From positions 24,380,826-24,444,825 of the forward strand of contig CM026559.1 in NCBI GenBank assembly GCA_015143295.1: a DNA stretch of 64,000 bases, in the 5' to 3' direction. This DNA comes from Tetracentron sinense (Eukaryota > Streptophyta > Magnoliopsida > Trochodendrales > Trochodendraceae). Shown piece after piece: positions 1 to 10,064 of the stretch. Below the pieces are notes generated by a model. The model saw only the letters and a list, made by a program, of their open reading frames with translations. It did no database searches and was not told the origin of the DNA. Every line of letters starts with the position of its first letter. The stretch's first letter is position 1. The position numbers and the translations under genes were made by a program.

Positions 1-552
1 CCCATTTGGATCTCTCTTCCAAATCTTCCTCTCCACTTGTTTCAAGAGAAAATTCTCAGAACCATTGGTTCTGCAGTAGGGAAGGTTCTATGCGTGGATG
101 GACCTATAAAGATGCTAACCAGGCCAAACAAAGCAAGGATCTGTGTGGATCTTGATATTTCTAAAACAAAACCTAATCGGATATGTTTGGGGATAGGTTC
201 TGTTGGAAGATGGCAAAAGATTTTATACGAGAAGGAGATTTCTTATAGCTGTAAACAAGGACACTTGGATTCAGACTGCCGAATGGTTCTTAAAAATATT
301 CATGGTGAAGATCATACAGATAATACCAACAAGGGCAAAGTTTCATCCAAGGAAGGAATGAAAACCTGGGTGAGTGAAGGGAAACAGAAAGTTAAAGAGG
401 CTGATCAATCTATTGTTCATAAAATACCAGTCGAGGTATCTCTGATTGAAGATGCAGACGTAGACAAAGCTTTTGATCCAGATGAACAAGATATTGAAGG
501 TATTCAAGAGAGAGAAAACGTTCAGATGAATGTCATTCAAGAAAATAACTAG
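1..552 (+). pseudogene. LINE ORF1 (gag-like), C-terminal part
   Basis: The frame is open from base 1, so the protein starts left of the window. The first residues (PIWISLPNLP) and the following stretch match the DUF4283/zf-CCHC_4 type of ORF1 in plant LINEs, an RNA-binding protein that packages the element RNA. A zinc-knuckle remnant lies near residues 80-90 (SCKQGHLDSDC), but the usual first cysteine is not present. The tail is acidic and rich in E and D. Bases 553-1115 look like further ORF1 tail and linker with several stops and no usable frame. It would act as an RNP component in the cytoplasm; here it is probably inactive. Confidence 0.75.
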
Positions 553-1115
553 ATTAAGGATTTGGGATTTAGCAAAGTGAACACCAATAAATTTTAGGTT
601 TTATCTAGCTCGAATTGTGTTGCAGAAATACATGATGATAATTATGTCGAAGACCTTCAAGTGTGAGATCGTGAAATAGACAAAGGCTGTTCTCAGTATA
701 CTAAGGTCTTTCTTCTTCCAGAACGTGATACTGTTCAAGGTGTAACGTCTCCTCAAATTTTGGAAGACAGTGGTATGGATTCTTTGGTTCCTTTCAAATC
801 GAATCTGGAAATTCTGAAGAAGAAAACAATCAATTCTATATCTCCCTCAACAAAACTCTCGAGAGACATCAACTGGAATTCTTTCCACTGAATTTCATCA
901 TGAGGTAGAAACTACTAATTTTGATCATTTAGGTAACTTTTTAGCAGAAGGAAAAGCTTTTCTTTCTCAGCTTTCGAAGATAAATTTTTTTTCAGAATTA
1001 GTAGTAGAAAAGGATATGACTCAAAAACAGAAGAAAAGTATTCCCTCATCAGATAGAATTACTCGGTCTAGAGCAATAGCTCCAATCTTGTTGGAAAAAA
1101 ATTCCCTAGTTTCCA

Positions 1116-1612
1116 ATGATTAGTATCTTATCTTGGAATATTAGAGGAATTGAAAATTTAGCTTCCAAAGCCAGATTAAGGAATTTAATGAATATATATA
1201 ACATCTCTATGATTGCCATTATGGAACCTATGCAGTCTCCAAATAATATAGTCTCTCTTAGCAAAATGCTAAAAATGCCGGGCTATTTCACTCATCCGAA
1301 GATATGGATCTTATGGAAAGATTGGCTGAATGCTACTTTATTTGCTTCTCTTAATCAAGCTTTAATTGTGTATGTGAAAGTTAATGGATTAGACATGATC
1401 AGATGCAGCTTTATATTAAATGTATTAGCAATGATAGACTGATTCTGTGGAATCATATTTATCTTCTATTGGCTAACTTCAATGGTCCTCTCCTTCTTGC
1501 TGGTGATTTCAACGCTATAACTAACTCTGGGGAGAAACTGGGAGGAAGAGATCCTAATATTCGGTCTATAAAAAGCTTTGAAATATTTTCAAGATCTGCT
1601 TTCATCTTCTAG
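1116..1612 (+). pseudogene. LINE ORF2 endonuclease domain, frameshifted and truncated
   Basis: AP-endonuclease-like domain that would nick target DNA for target-primed reverse transcription. The start reads MISILSWNIRGIENL, the usual plant L1 ORF2 opening. A frameshift near 1400-1440 moves the reading into the frame beginning about 1403, where the motif LLLAGDFNAI (about 1496-1522) carries the conserved Asp-Asn. After SIKSFEIF (about 1585) the expected second half of the endonuclease is missing and RT-type sequence begins almost at once, so an internal deletion of several hundred bases is inferred. Confidence 0.8.
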
Positions 1613-3650
1613 AAATGTTATTGATCTGGACATTCTAAATCATATTCCTAATATGGTCTCCGAGGAAGATAATTGCATGCTTACTTCTATGCCTTCTATG
1701 GAGGAAATCAAACAAGTCGTCTTCAATATTTCTGCAGACAATGCTCCTAGTTCAGATGGTTTTGATGGTCGGTTTTATCAGGATTGTTGGGATATTATTC
1801 AGAATGATCTAAATGTGGCAGTAAAGTATTTCTTTCTATATCCTTTTATTCCTAAGTCAGTTAATGCTACAACCATTGCTATGATTGCTAAGTGCGATGA
1901 TCCCTCTTCTTTTGCTAACTAAGCCTATCAATTTATGTAACTTCTTTTACAAGATTTTTTCCAAAATCTTAGCAGGCAGATTGGCTTCCATTCTTCCAAA
2001 AATTGTATCTGAGGAACAATTGAGATTTATTAAAGGCAGAAATATCACTGATAATATCACTATAGCTCAAGAAATGGTCAATGAAATTGACAGGAAAGTG
2101 TTTGGAGGGAATCTTATCATTAAGCTTGATATGGTAAAGGCGTATGATCACATGGAATGAAACTTTGTTTCTGAGGTTTTGAAGAAGTTTGGGTTTAGTG
2201 CCAAATTTATCAGTCTTATTCATGATTGTCTTCAGAATCAAAGTTTTTCAGTTATCATCAATGGGGCGCTTCATGGTTTTTCTCCAGTATTAGAGGACTA
2301 TGGCAGGGTGATCCTCTTTCGTCAGCTCTGTTTATCCTAGCTAAAGAAGTTCTTAGAAAAGGTCTCAAAAACATAGCTGATCGTTAGATATCATCTTACT
2401 ATATGGGAAGAAATGGTTTTGCAGTCTCTCATCTTTTATTTGCGGGTGATACACTCATTTTCTGCAATGGTAGCACTAGAAGCATTAAAAATATTTTTGA
2501 GTTTCTTACAAAATATAAGAAATCATCTGGGCAACAAATTAACAAAGACAAGAGTTCTCTATACTGCTGTTCTGAAAAGCTCTCTCCAGCTAGAAAAAGA
2601 ATTATCTCCAACAAAACTGGGTTTTAATTTAAGCGGCTCCCTTTTACATTCCTCGGGGTTCCTTTGATTAAAGATCGTCAGAAATTATCTTATTATCTCC
2701 CTCTCATTGAGAAGATTCAAAAGCGTATTTTTGGGTGGTCTGGAAAACTTGTTTCTGCTGGCGGACGATTAATCCTTATTAAGCATGTGTTATCTTCTAT
2801 TCCGGTTCACATCATCTCAGGTATCAGTATTCCTCATGGGATAGCTTCTAAAATTGATAAAATCATGGCTAATTTTTTCTGGAATAACTCTATCTTGAAT
2901 AGACATCATCATTGGGTGAAGTGGAAGCAATGCTCTTTGACGCAGTCAGAGGGAGGTCTGGGTATTAGAAAGATTTATGATTTTTCTAAGGCTTTTAGGA
3001 TGAAACAAGCTTGGAGAATCTACTCTTTGGATTGTCTTTGGGCGAGATTCTTCAAAGAAAAATTCTGCATAGATCATGTTTGGAAGGCTCTGCCTAACAG
3101 AGGCTCTTCTAAGCTTTGGAAAGTTATTTGCGATGTTTTTCATCTGATGCTATCCAACACTTCAGTTCTTATAGGTAATGGGATAAAAGCAAATTTCTGG
3201 TTTGATCGTTGGTACATGGAAGACCCTCTCATCTCTATGGCTATTGGAAATCCTCAAAGCAATCCTACTATTGGTTCTCTCCTCAGCGAAGAAGGTGACT
3301 GGAACTTTTCTCAGATAAGTCACTTACTTATGTCTCCTATCATTGAGGATATTAAAGCTGGTAATTTTTCCATTTCTGATGAAGAAGATAAATATGTACG
3401 GAAATCCACTTTTATTGGAGAATTCTCTGTTCAAACTGCATGGGATATAATGAGAGATAAAGGGAATGAGCTTGAGTGGACGAAATATGTCTGGAATCCG
3501 ATAGTACCTACCAAGATTCGAGTTTTTTGCTGGAAAATTATGCATAGTGTCATCCCAACAGATTTGACAATTCGAAAGACTGGCATTCAGACGGTTAGTA
3601 AATGTTGCTGCTGCACTTCCCCTTGTGTTGAGAGTACTAACCATCTTTAG
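1578..3650 (+). pseudogene. LINE reverse transcriptase and zf-RVT region
   Basis: RT of the L1 clade, spread over at least four frames. Visible blocks: APSSDGFDGRFYQDCW (about 1740-1790), RPISLCNF-type block with stops (about 1920), IIKLDMVKAYDHMEW-like block A (about 2115-2160), QGDPLSSALF (about 2304-2333) and HLLFAGDTLIF (about 2427-2460). The last should hold the catalytic pair in a FADD motif; here it is FAGD, so one catalytic aspartate is lost. The 2664-3650 frame gives the thumb/connection region and ends in a zf-RVT cysteine cluster (KCCCC) around 3600. The enzyme would copy LINE RNA at the nick; this copy cannot. Confidence 0.88.
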
Positions 3651-3803
3651 AATAAAAGTGAGCTTGCTTCTCTAGTATGGTAATATTTCTTCTCATGGTG
3701 TTGCATTTATTACAACAATCTTGATTCTATTCAATGCAACTTAAAAAGGTGGTTTAGAGCGGCATATTCTCGAAAAAATAATCTCTTTATTCTCAATCCA
3801 GCC

Positions 3804-4513
3804 TTGATTTTTTGGGAGATTTGGATTGAGAGATGCATGAGGAAGCATGATTCTATATCGCATAATGCTAGATCCATCATTTCCTTTATTACTAAAAAGG
3901 ATTGTGATATCTACTCCTTTTATGAGAATAATAATTTTGACATATCTCCCTTATTTCCTACTAGAGCTCCTACTCTCAGTAAATTCAGGGTGGTTCTTAT
4001 AAAATGGATATATCCTCCTCGATCCAAATTCAAGTTGAATGTTGATGGTGCGTCCAAAGGTAATCCTAGTAATGCGGGAGGAGTGGGTATCATTAGAGAT
4101 CACAATGGTAATTTTGTTGCTTGCTTTTTCTCTCACTATGGTAATTGCTCTAATTATATTGCGGAACTCGTGCTCTTTTAGATGGATTAAATCTTTGTAA
4201 GAGCCTCCACTTGTTTAATGTGATTATTGAATCGGATTCTAAAAGCCTGGTTGAAGAGTGGAATGGCAAAGAGGCAAGATCATGGAAAACTTGGTATTGG
4301 AATAAACAGATCAAGACTCTTCTGACGGGTAATTTCTCTCTCCATCACATTTATCGGGAAGCTAATCCTGTGGTTGATGAGTTGGCCAATATGGGGTGTG
4401 ATAGAATGAATTTGGGTATTATTCATATGCATGATATTCTGCTCGAGAAAATTAAAGCACTAATCCAACTGGATCAAATAGGGTTAGGGAGTCTTAGACA
4501 GGTTAGAATCTAA
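3804..4513 (+). pseudogene. LINE C-terminal RNase H domain
   Basis: RNase H of the RVT_3 type, which removes RNA from RNA-DNA hybrids. First acidic residue in LNVDGASKGNP (4038-4070), the glutamate in NYIAE (about 4156-4168), third in IIESDSKSL (about 4224-4250) and the last in VVDELANMGC (about 4372-4400), so the D-E-D-D set is present. A single-base loss at about 4166-4170 shifts the frame between the second and third residues, so the domain is read from 3804-4181 then 4211-4513. The order matches the RNase H of the second LINE copy, which is uninterrupted. Confidence 0.85.
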
Positions 4514-4765
4514 ATGTATTTTTTTATTGAGTCTGTAGGGGTAACGTTTTATGTCCCCCCTCCCCATCTTTATTTCTGTTTGGTCTTTTGTAGAGGTAAG
4601 TTTATGTCCCCTCACCTTATTGTAATTTTTTATTTTTGTTTGGTCTTTTGTAGGGTTAAGGTTTATGTCCCCCCCCCCCCCCCCCTATTTTTATTAATTA
4701 ATAAACCATTAGGGGTCCACAAAACCCCCCACTCCTTCTGAGTAGCTTTATTTTTTTTTTTAAAA
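4514..4765 (+). repeat. LINE 3' UTR: repeated C-tract units and tail
   Basis: Three related units follow the ORF2 stop, each with a G-rich then C-rich core of the form GTAGGGGTAA...TTTATGTCCCC (about 4538-4565, 4590-4615, 4650-4685). The last C run is 17 bases (4669-4685). A unique block with ACTCCTTCTGAGTAG and a T tract then A tract forms the end. The second LINE copy has the same units (50610-50760) with a 26-base G run on the plus strand, so the unit is a family trait and the homopolymer length varies by copy. Confidence 0.8.
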
Positions 4766-5028
4766 AGAGCCCTAGTGCCTTAGAAAATGAAAAGTGAAGT
4801 AGGAAAGACAATGCAACTTGGAAATCTCATGTACAAATCACCATATGCCCAAACTCCAAGAAAAGAAAAAGTACTTTCTCAATTGAAAGCTACCTTATTA
4901 GTTTCAAATCTTGTACTCATGATCTCTGAGTTTTCTTCCCTTTCTTATCTCTTTAAATTTCTTCACGTTTTACACATCTCTATTTTATTTTTAGTCATAC
5001 AATTAGGCCGCAACCAAATTAATAAGTT

Positions 5029-5205
5029 TTTTTTTTAAATGGAGGGTGTCCCAAAGCCTTCGAGCTTTAGGTATCTACATCGACCCATTCAGAATTTTCC
5101 TTACCTATAGTAGGGTAAATCGAGGAGTGGGAATTGAACACATGACTACATGGAGCAAACCTAGGACACTAACCAACCATGTACACCAACTCCTATTAGT
5201 TCTAT
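5029..5205 (-). mobile_element. tRNA-derived SINE-like insertion
   Basis: On the minus strand the 5' part reads GGTTGGTTAGTG (A-box-like) then GTGTTCAATTCCC (B-box/T-loop-like) about 35-40 bases later, as in pol III promoters of tRNA-derived SINEs. The unit ends in CCCTCCATTTAAAAAAAAA on the minus strand, a poly(A) tail seen as the T run at 5029-5036. Length (about 175 bp) fits plant SINEs. I could not find a clean target-site duplication. It could instead be a tRNA-like relic in other repeat DNA. Confidence 0.55.
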
Positions 5206-5688
5206 GATAGTAGGTTAGCATTTCAAGCTTGGCAATAGGTGGATATTACAATCTCGATCCTTAGGACTCGACCACAGGGTCAAGCCCATGGCGTGTGCAC
5301 ATCTCCAATATGTAAATGAACAAATAAAGTAGTCTTTTTGTATTTCTCTTTCTATAAGACAAGTGTAAAAGAAAGTTATTCTGGTTGTCGCTCGTGTAAA
5401 TGTGCAATGCCTCATAACCTTAGACAAATAAGCGGAAAAGAACGGACGAAAGAGTGTCGTTGTCTAAGACGTGTCGCATCTTTGACCGTTTCTTGGTTTG
5501 GTTTGTTTCCTTCTCGCTTTTGTCAACTAAACGAAAGAAAAAAGTGCTAGAGAATGGCATTCTTTTGGCCAGAAAATTACTTTCTCAAGAGAGGGAAAGA
5601 CATCCACCTCTCTCAAATTACTTTTTTCATGGAAAACAATTGGCTTTGGTTTCGTCAATATGAAGATGGTGAAAAGCAATGTTTGCCT
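5206..5688. other. No gene recognised
   Basis: Intergenic-like sequence between the SINE-like unit and the LTR fragment. Short frames here have no recognisable motif and no codon or domain support. It may be old repeat DNA. Confidence 0.5.
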
Positions 5689-6149
5689 TGTGACCACGGA
5701 TTTTACTCACTCACATTGGGATTTGTTATGATTTTAGAGTCGTCACCTATTTATTCCAAAGGGATAAGTCCCGGGGTTATAGATAAGGTCTTGGTCTGTA
5801 TTAGAGTACTAGGTAAGAGGTTCCGTTAAGTCCCAAGGAAGGTGTTAGGCACCATGGGACCCCCATTTTGCAATGGTTACCTACTCGTTAGGTATAAGCC
5901 AAATTAATGTCAAATATTATTCAAATGCCTTAATTTTAGGTTATACTAATCAAAGAAGGGAAAAGCTAACTAGGGTCGAACCCAGGTTGAGTTGCCTACG
6001 TACTCACATGGGGTGAGATCAAACCAAGCATAGTTCTAACACATGAGCTCGTGCTGAGGCTAAGGGGTGTGTGTGTGTGCACCGGAGTGGCTAAGGGTCT
6101 AGCCCGAAGGCTAGGGTTTGGTTGACCGAATTGGTCAAGTGCATGGTTT

Positions 6150-6360
6150 GGTTGATTTAGGCCCGGAGGCCAAGGATTAGCCCGGTAGGCTAAGGGTTAG
6201 CCTGGTAGGCTAAAGTTGAACCCGGTAGACTTAGGGTTGGGCCCGATAGACCGAGAGTTAGCCCGGTAGGCTAAGGGTAAGCCTAGTAGGCTTAGGGTTG
6301 GGCCCAGTAGGCTAAGATGGGACCCGGAGGCCAAGGTCTAGCCCGGTAGGCTAAAGGTTT
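6150..6360 (+). repeat. Short tandem block, AGCCCGGTAGGCTAAGG-type units
   Basis: About eight degenerate units of 20-30 bases with the core GCCCGGTAGGCTAAGG. The same block occurs inverted at 50140-50350 in the solo LTR, so it belongs to the LTR family and is not an independent satellite. Confidence 0.75.
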
Positions 6361-6640
6361 ACTTAACCATGGGTTAATTCGGTTAATCACAGTTAAGGAG
6401 GAGGGCTAACCATAGTTAGGGTTGCTAACCATGGCTAGGAGGTCTAAAGTCATGGTTTTTGTCTTTTTAGAGTTTTTTAAGGATTTTTCCAAGGTTTAAG
6501 TGAGTTTAACCATGGTTAAAAGTTAATCGGGATTAAGTTTAACCCCACTTAAGAGTCTGGGCAAGTCAGAGGTGGGCCCAGATGGATGGCCTCCTACCTA
6601 GTCTGAGCCCTGTACAAAGCCTAAATATAGAAAGACAGGT

Positions 6641-6667
6641 AATGACGGTAAAAAGATTACCGTCATT
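6641..6667. repeat. Perfect hairpin, 11-bp arms
   Basis: AATGACGGTAA and TTACCGTCATT are perfect reverse complements separated by AAAGA. Similar hairpins lie in the solo LTR of the same family (48545-49683). Confidence 0.85.
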
Positions 6668-6841
6668 TTCAATTCTTTGCAGAACTAGAATGACAGTGAT
6701 CCATTTACCGCCAATTCTAGGTATTTCCAGAATTGGATTTGTAGGTCAAGGGAGAGGTTAAGGATGAACCCATGGGGTCATGGACCCTCCTGTCATTTTC
6801 TGGAGAATCTACGAGTACAAAGCGCCTATCAGATCTAGATC

Positions 6842-8124
6842 CTAAGTGTAGTATCGTTTGACTTTGTTCATATTGACAGGCTCTGGGAGGTCTTCGTAGT
6901 CCATACGTCTGTGTCGAAGGGTGCCACCGAAGAGCTTTTCTCGGATGATGTATGTGCCTTCATAGTTGGGAGTGAACTTACCCCTTAGGTTAGGGCGGTT
7001 TGGCAACATTTTTTGGAGAACTAGGTCATCAACTTCAATGCTTCGGGGCTTGAATTTTTTGTTGAATGCCCTAACTATGCACCTCTAGTAGGCCTGATAG
7101 TGGTTGACAGATTTTAGTCGCCTCTCTTCTATCAGATTCAGTTGTTCATATTGGGTTTGTGCCTATTCTGCTTCTGAGATTTTAGCTTCCATTAATACCC
7201 AGAGTGATGAAATTTTTACTTCAATGGGGAGGACTGCTTCCATACCATAAGCCAGAGAGAAGGGTGTTGCCCCAGTTGAGGTTCGGATGAATGTTCTGTA
7301 GGCCATGAGTGCATATGGGAGCATCTCATGCCAGACAGAGTTATTGGTTGCCATCTTTTCTATGATTTTCTTCATTTTTTTTTACGGCTTCAACTACACC
7401 ATTGGTCTAAGGACTGTATGGTGTGGAGTTGTGATGTTGTATCTTGAACTTCTAGTAGAGATCTATCATCCCCTTGTTGTAGAAATTGAGAGCATTGTCT
7501 GTTATAATCTCAAATAGGACACCGTATCGATAGATGATGTCATTTTTCATAAAGTGCTGAACTACTGAGGTTGTGACATTGGCATAAGAGGCTGCCTCGA
7601 CCTATTTGGTAAAGTAATTGATTATTACCAGGATGAATTGATGTCCATTGGATACTTTCAGGGCTATGGGCCCAATGACGTCGATGCCCCAAGCTGAGAA
7701 TGACAATAGAGCAGTGAGATTGTGTAGCCTGGTCAGCAGTGCATTGATTCTATCAGTATAGATTTGGCATTGGTGGCATTTCTGTACATGCTGGCAACAG
7801 TCTGATTCCATTGTGGACCAGTAGTAGCCCAGTCTGAGTATCTTCTTAGAAAGCATTAGCCTGTTCATGTATGGGCCATAAGTTCCTCCGTAAACTTCTT
7901 CAACTACCTGTGCAACTTCACGTGTATCGAGGCATCTGAGACAAATCAAGTTTGGTGGTCTCTTTTACAAGATTCCTCCTAAGAGGACAAACTGAATAGC
8001 CAGTCTTCTGATTACTCGGCGGTCTATTTTGGTGGCATCGAGTGGGAAGGTTCCATCTTCAAGATGCATACCAAGGCTTGTTGTCTGATACCTCTTCTAT
8101 CTCAAGGCAGTAGGCAGTAGGCAG
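6842..8124 (-). pseudogene. Gypsy integrase (zinc-binding, catalytic core, C-terminal)
   Basis: The enzyme would insert element cDNA into the chromosome. Read on the minus strand: the N-terminal zinc-binding segment (about 7900-7750) has KCHQCQIY with both cysteines, but the two histidine positions read YGGTYGPYMN, with Tyr where family members have His. The core starts WGIDVIGPIA (first Asp, about 7680). Later comes MLPYALMAYRT (about 7320-7290), GATPFSLAYGMEAVLPIEV (about 7270-7210) and the C-terminal block NKKFKPRSIEVDDLVL (about 7060-7020). The polyprotein ends VKRYYT followed by TAG (6842-6844). Several stops lie between. The left limit at 8124 is the hAT insertion point. Confidence 0.88.
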
Positions 8125-8310
8125 TAGGGCTGTCAACGGAGCGGATAAATATCCGGATCCGATCCGAATCCGAATCCGTTTAGTTGGATTTTTATCCGAA
8201 TAGGTATCCGGCGGATCGGATTCGGATAGTTTTAGGGGTATCCGTTTGTAAACGGAGCGGATATGGATAGTGGTCGGTCCGCTCCGCTAAAATATCCGAA
8301 CCGTTTAACT
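8125..8310. repeat. hAT 5' subterminal repeats
   Basis: Dense copies of GGAGCGGATA, ATCCGAATCCG and TATCCGAATAGG in both orientations directly inside the terminal repeat. Such clusters are the usual transposase binding sites of hAT elements. The same motifs fill the 3' end (14977-15288). Confidence 0.85.
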
Positions 8311-10064
8311 TTGTATATAACTTTGGATACCCAATCTAACCCCTCATAATTTTTTAAGGTATGTAGGTTTTAGGTGTAAATCTTCAACCATAGGAGGGTA
8401 TGTATGTCATTTGTAACCACTTATATATAACCAAAAAAAAAAAAACCCTAACTCATTCTTCCTCTCGCCTCTCTCTCTCTCAAGGTTGCCGACTTGCCGT
8501 GTTGGCTCTCGGGCTCTCTCCTCTCGCCAAACTCACCTCCTGCCTTTCTCTTCCAAGATCTCCGGCCAGATTTTTTCTAGTGGTAAGTGGTTCTTTCCAT
8601 CAATTTCCTTGTTTCTTCTTCTCTTTCGTTGGTTATTTTTTTTTCTCAACTGTTTTCTTCTATTCTTAGGGTTTTTGGTAAAAAGGGGAGAGAGATATCT
8701 CTCCATCATTGTTCGGTGACGACAACACCTATGCTCCCTCCAGATCTGTAGATCTCTCTCTATTTTCCCTCAATATCTCAGGTAATTTTATTCTTCTATT
8801 TACATGTTCTTTTTGTTTTAGATTTGCCTTCTTGTTTCTTCTAAGTTTGATTTTCCCTTTGCCATGTTCTTCTCTGTAATTTTTTCTTTTTAGATCTATC
8901 TGTAAATCTCTCTCTCTCGCTCTCTCTCTTATCGTGCTCATCTCCCTCTTTTAGCTCTCTGGGTATTTTAGATCTGTGCTTAAATGACTTGGGGTACTGG
9001 GTTTTTATGGCTTTTTTCATAGTAATTCGTCTGGAAAGTCAGTTTCTAGAAATGGGTTTATTTCAAAATGTTCAGAAAAGCATGAATGGGTGTTTAAACA
9101 TGCTCTGTGGGAGTTTATTTTTAAGATTTTGTAAAAATGATTTTAATTTTTCTAAGTTTTGGATGTGTGATTCTTCTTAAATGCCAAAGTATGGTTTTTA
9201 GGTTGAGTTTTTAATGAATTTGTTTGAAAGATTAGATTTTGTTGATAGATTTCTTCTGAAATCATGAAAATGTATTTTCTTTTGAGAAAAGCAAGCATGG
9301 GTGTTAATTGTTATGAAGAAGATGGTGTGATAGCTAGGGTTTCCTCCTGTTAAGGTTTATTTTGAGAGAAAAAAAATATTATTCTCTTAATTTTGTTTGG
9401 AAAGAGCAGCAAACATGTGTTATTATTCTCTTTGTATTCTTATTTTGTTCTAAACAGAGAAATAAATGCCTTTTTTTTTTTTTCGTGTTGACACTGATTA
9501 GGAACTAGATGATTCTTCCAATATTTCTAGCATTATATTCAGCCTTCATATTGTTACTATGTTTGCTTTTGACTAAAAAGCTATTGGTAATAGTTTGAGA
9601 AAGCTATTTATGGTATGATTTGAGGAATTTCATTTCCCCAACTCAAGAGCTCCAAATAAATATGAATAATTTTTTTTATTTACTTGATGAAAACGAGTCC
9701 TTTTTCTGCCTTTAATTAGATCATCTTTGATGTTCTCGCATGTATGTATATCAGTATATCCAATTATGTAATTATCTTTGAATCACCAAACAAGAAATTT
9801 GTGTATTTTTTTCTTTTGTGTTTTTTTAATGCTATTTCCTTTTTCATGGTTGATTGATTAGGATATAAAGATGAATATTCTGATGGGTGTTAATTCTGAG
9901 AATATAGAATCATACATGTGAAAGTCAGTCTTTAGAAACTGTTTATTATTGGGGTGTTGGTTTTTAGAATCTCTATTCATGGTTACTGTTATTCATGAAA
10001 TTGAATTGTAATACATGTGTTTATATTGTCTCATTGTTTAGGTTCTATTGTTACCTTAAAGGTC
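8311..10064 (+). other. hAT 5' region, probable leader with intron
   Basis: No coding domain seen. Pyrimidine-rich exonic-looking sequence (8455-8580) is followed by GTAAGTGG (8582) and GGTAATTTT (8781), possible splice donors. A T-rich tract ending TTGTTTAG at 10034-10041 is a good acceptor 23 bases before the transposase ATG. One or more 5' UTR introns are likely. The remainder is AT-rich with nothing else recognisable. Confidence 0.5.

Larger units (their letters stand above)
1..4765 (+). mobile_element. L1-type LINE retrotransposon, 5' end outside window, decayed
   Basis: Non-LTR retrotransposon on the plus strand. Seen in order: end of ORF1 (1-552), AP-type endonuclease start (1116-1600), reverse transcriptase (1580-3480), zf-RVT cysteine segment (3475-3650), RNase H (4020-4440), a 3' UTR with C-tract units (4514-4740) and a T/A-rich tail near 4750-4765. 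An RNase H at the ORF2 C terminus is known for one group of plant L1 LINEs. The copy is dead: frames change several times and the RT catalytic motif is altered. The 3' end is set by alignment to the second LINE copy at 50510-51779 (opposite strand), which shares the terminal ACTCCTTCTGAGTAG segment before its tail. Confidence 0.93.
5689..6790 (+). mobile_element. Gypsy (Tat-type) LTR fragment, 5' part
   Basis: Same family as the solo LTR at 48096-51999, in the inverse orientation on the chromosome. Shared landmarks in the same order: a TGTGACCACGG-like start, a GGTAAGAGGTTC segment, GAAGGTGTTAGGCACC (5839-5854), CTAGGGTCGAACC (about 5970), TGCCTACGTACTCAC, a block of GCCCGGTAGGC repeats, a TTAACCATGG block and a hairpin (6641-6667). 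The last 1.5 kb of the family LTR is absent. It points the opposite way to the adjoining gypsy polyprotein, so it is not that element's own 3' LTR if the orientation inferred from the 52278-54700 copy is right. Confidence 0.7.

Noticed and set aside
4787-5038. 83-codon frame after the LINE
   Set aside because: Low-complexity, runs into the poly(T) of the SINE-like unit, no motif.
5040-5200. Functional tRNA gene
   Set aside because: Box-like sequences are present but no cloverleaf with acceptor stem could be drawn; SINE-like relic fits better.
8400-8719. Signal-peptide-like Ser/Phe/Leu-rich frames at the hAT 5' end
   Set aside because: Pyrimidine-rich leader DNA gives such compositions; no conserved domain and no match to a hAT gene.
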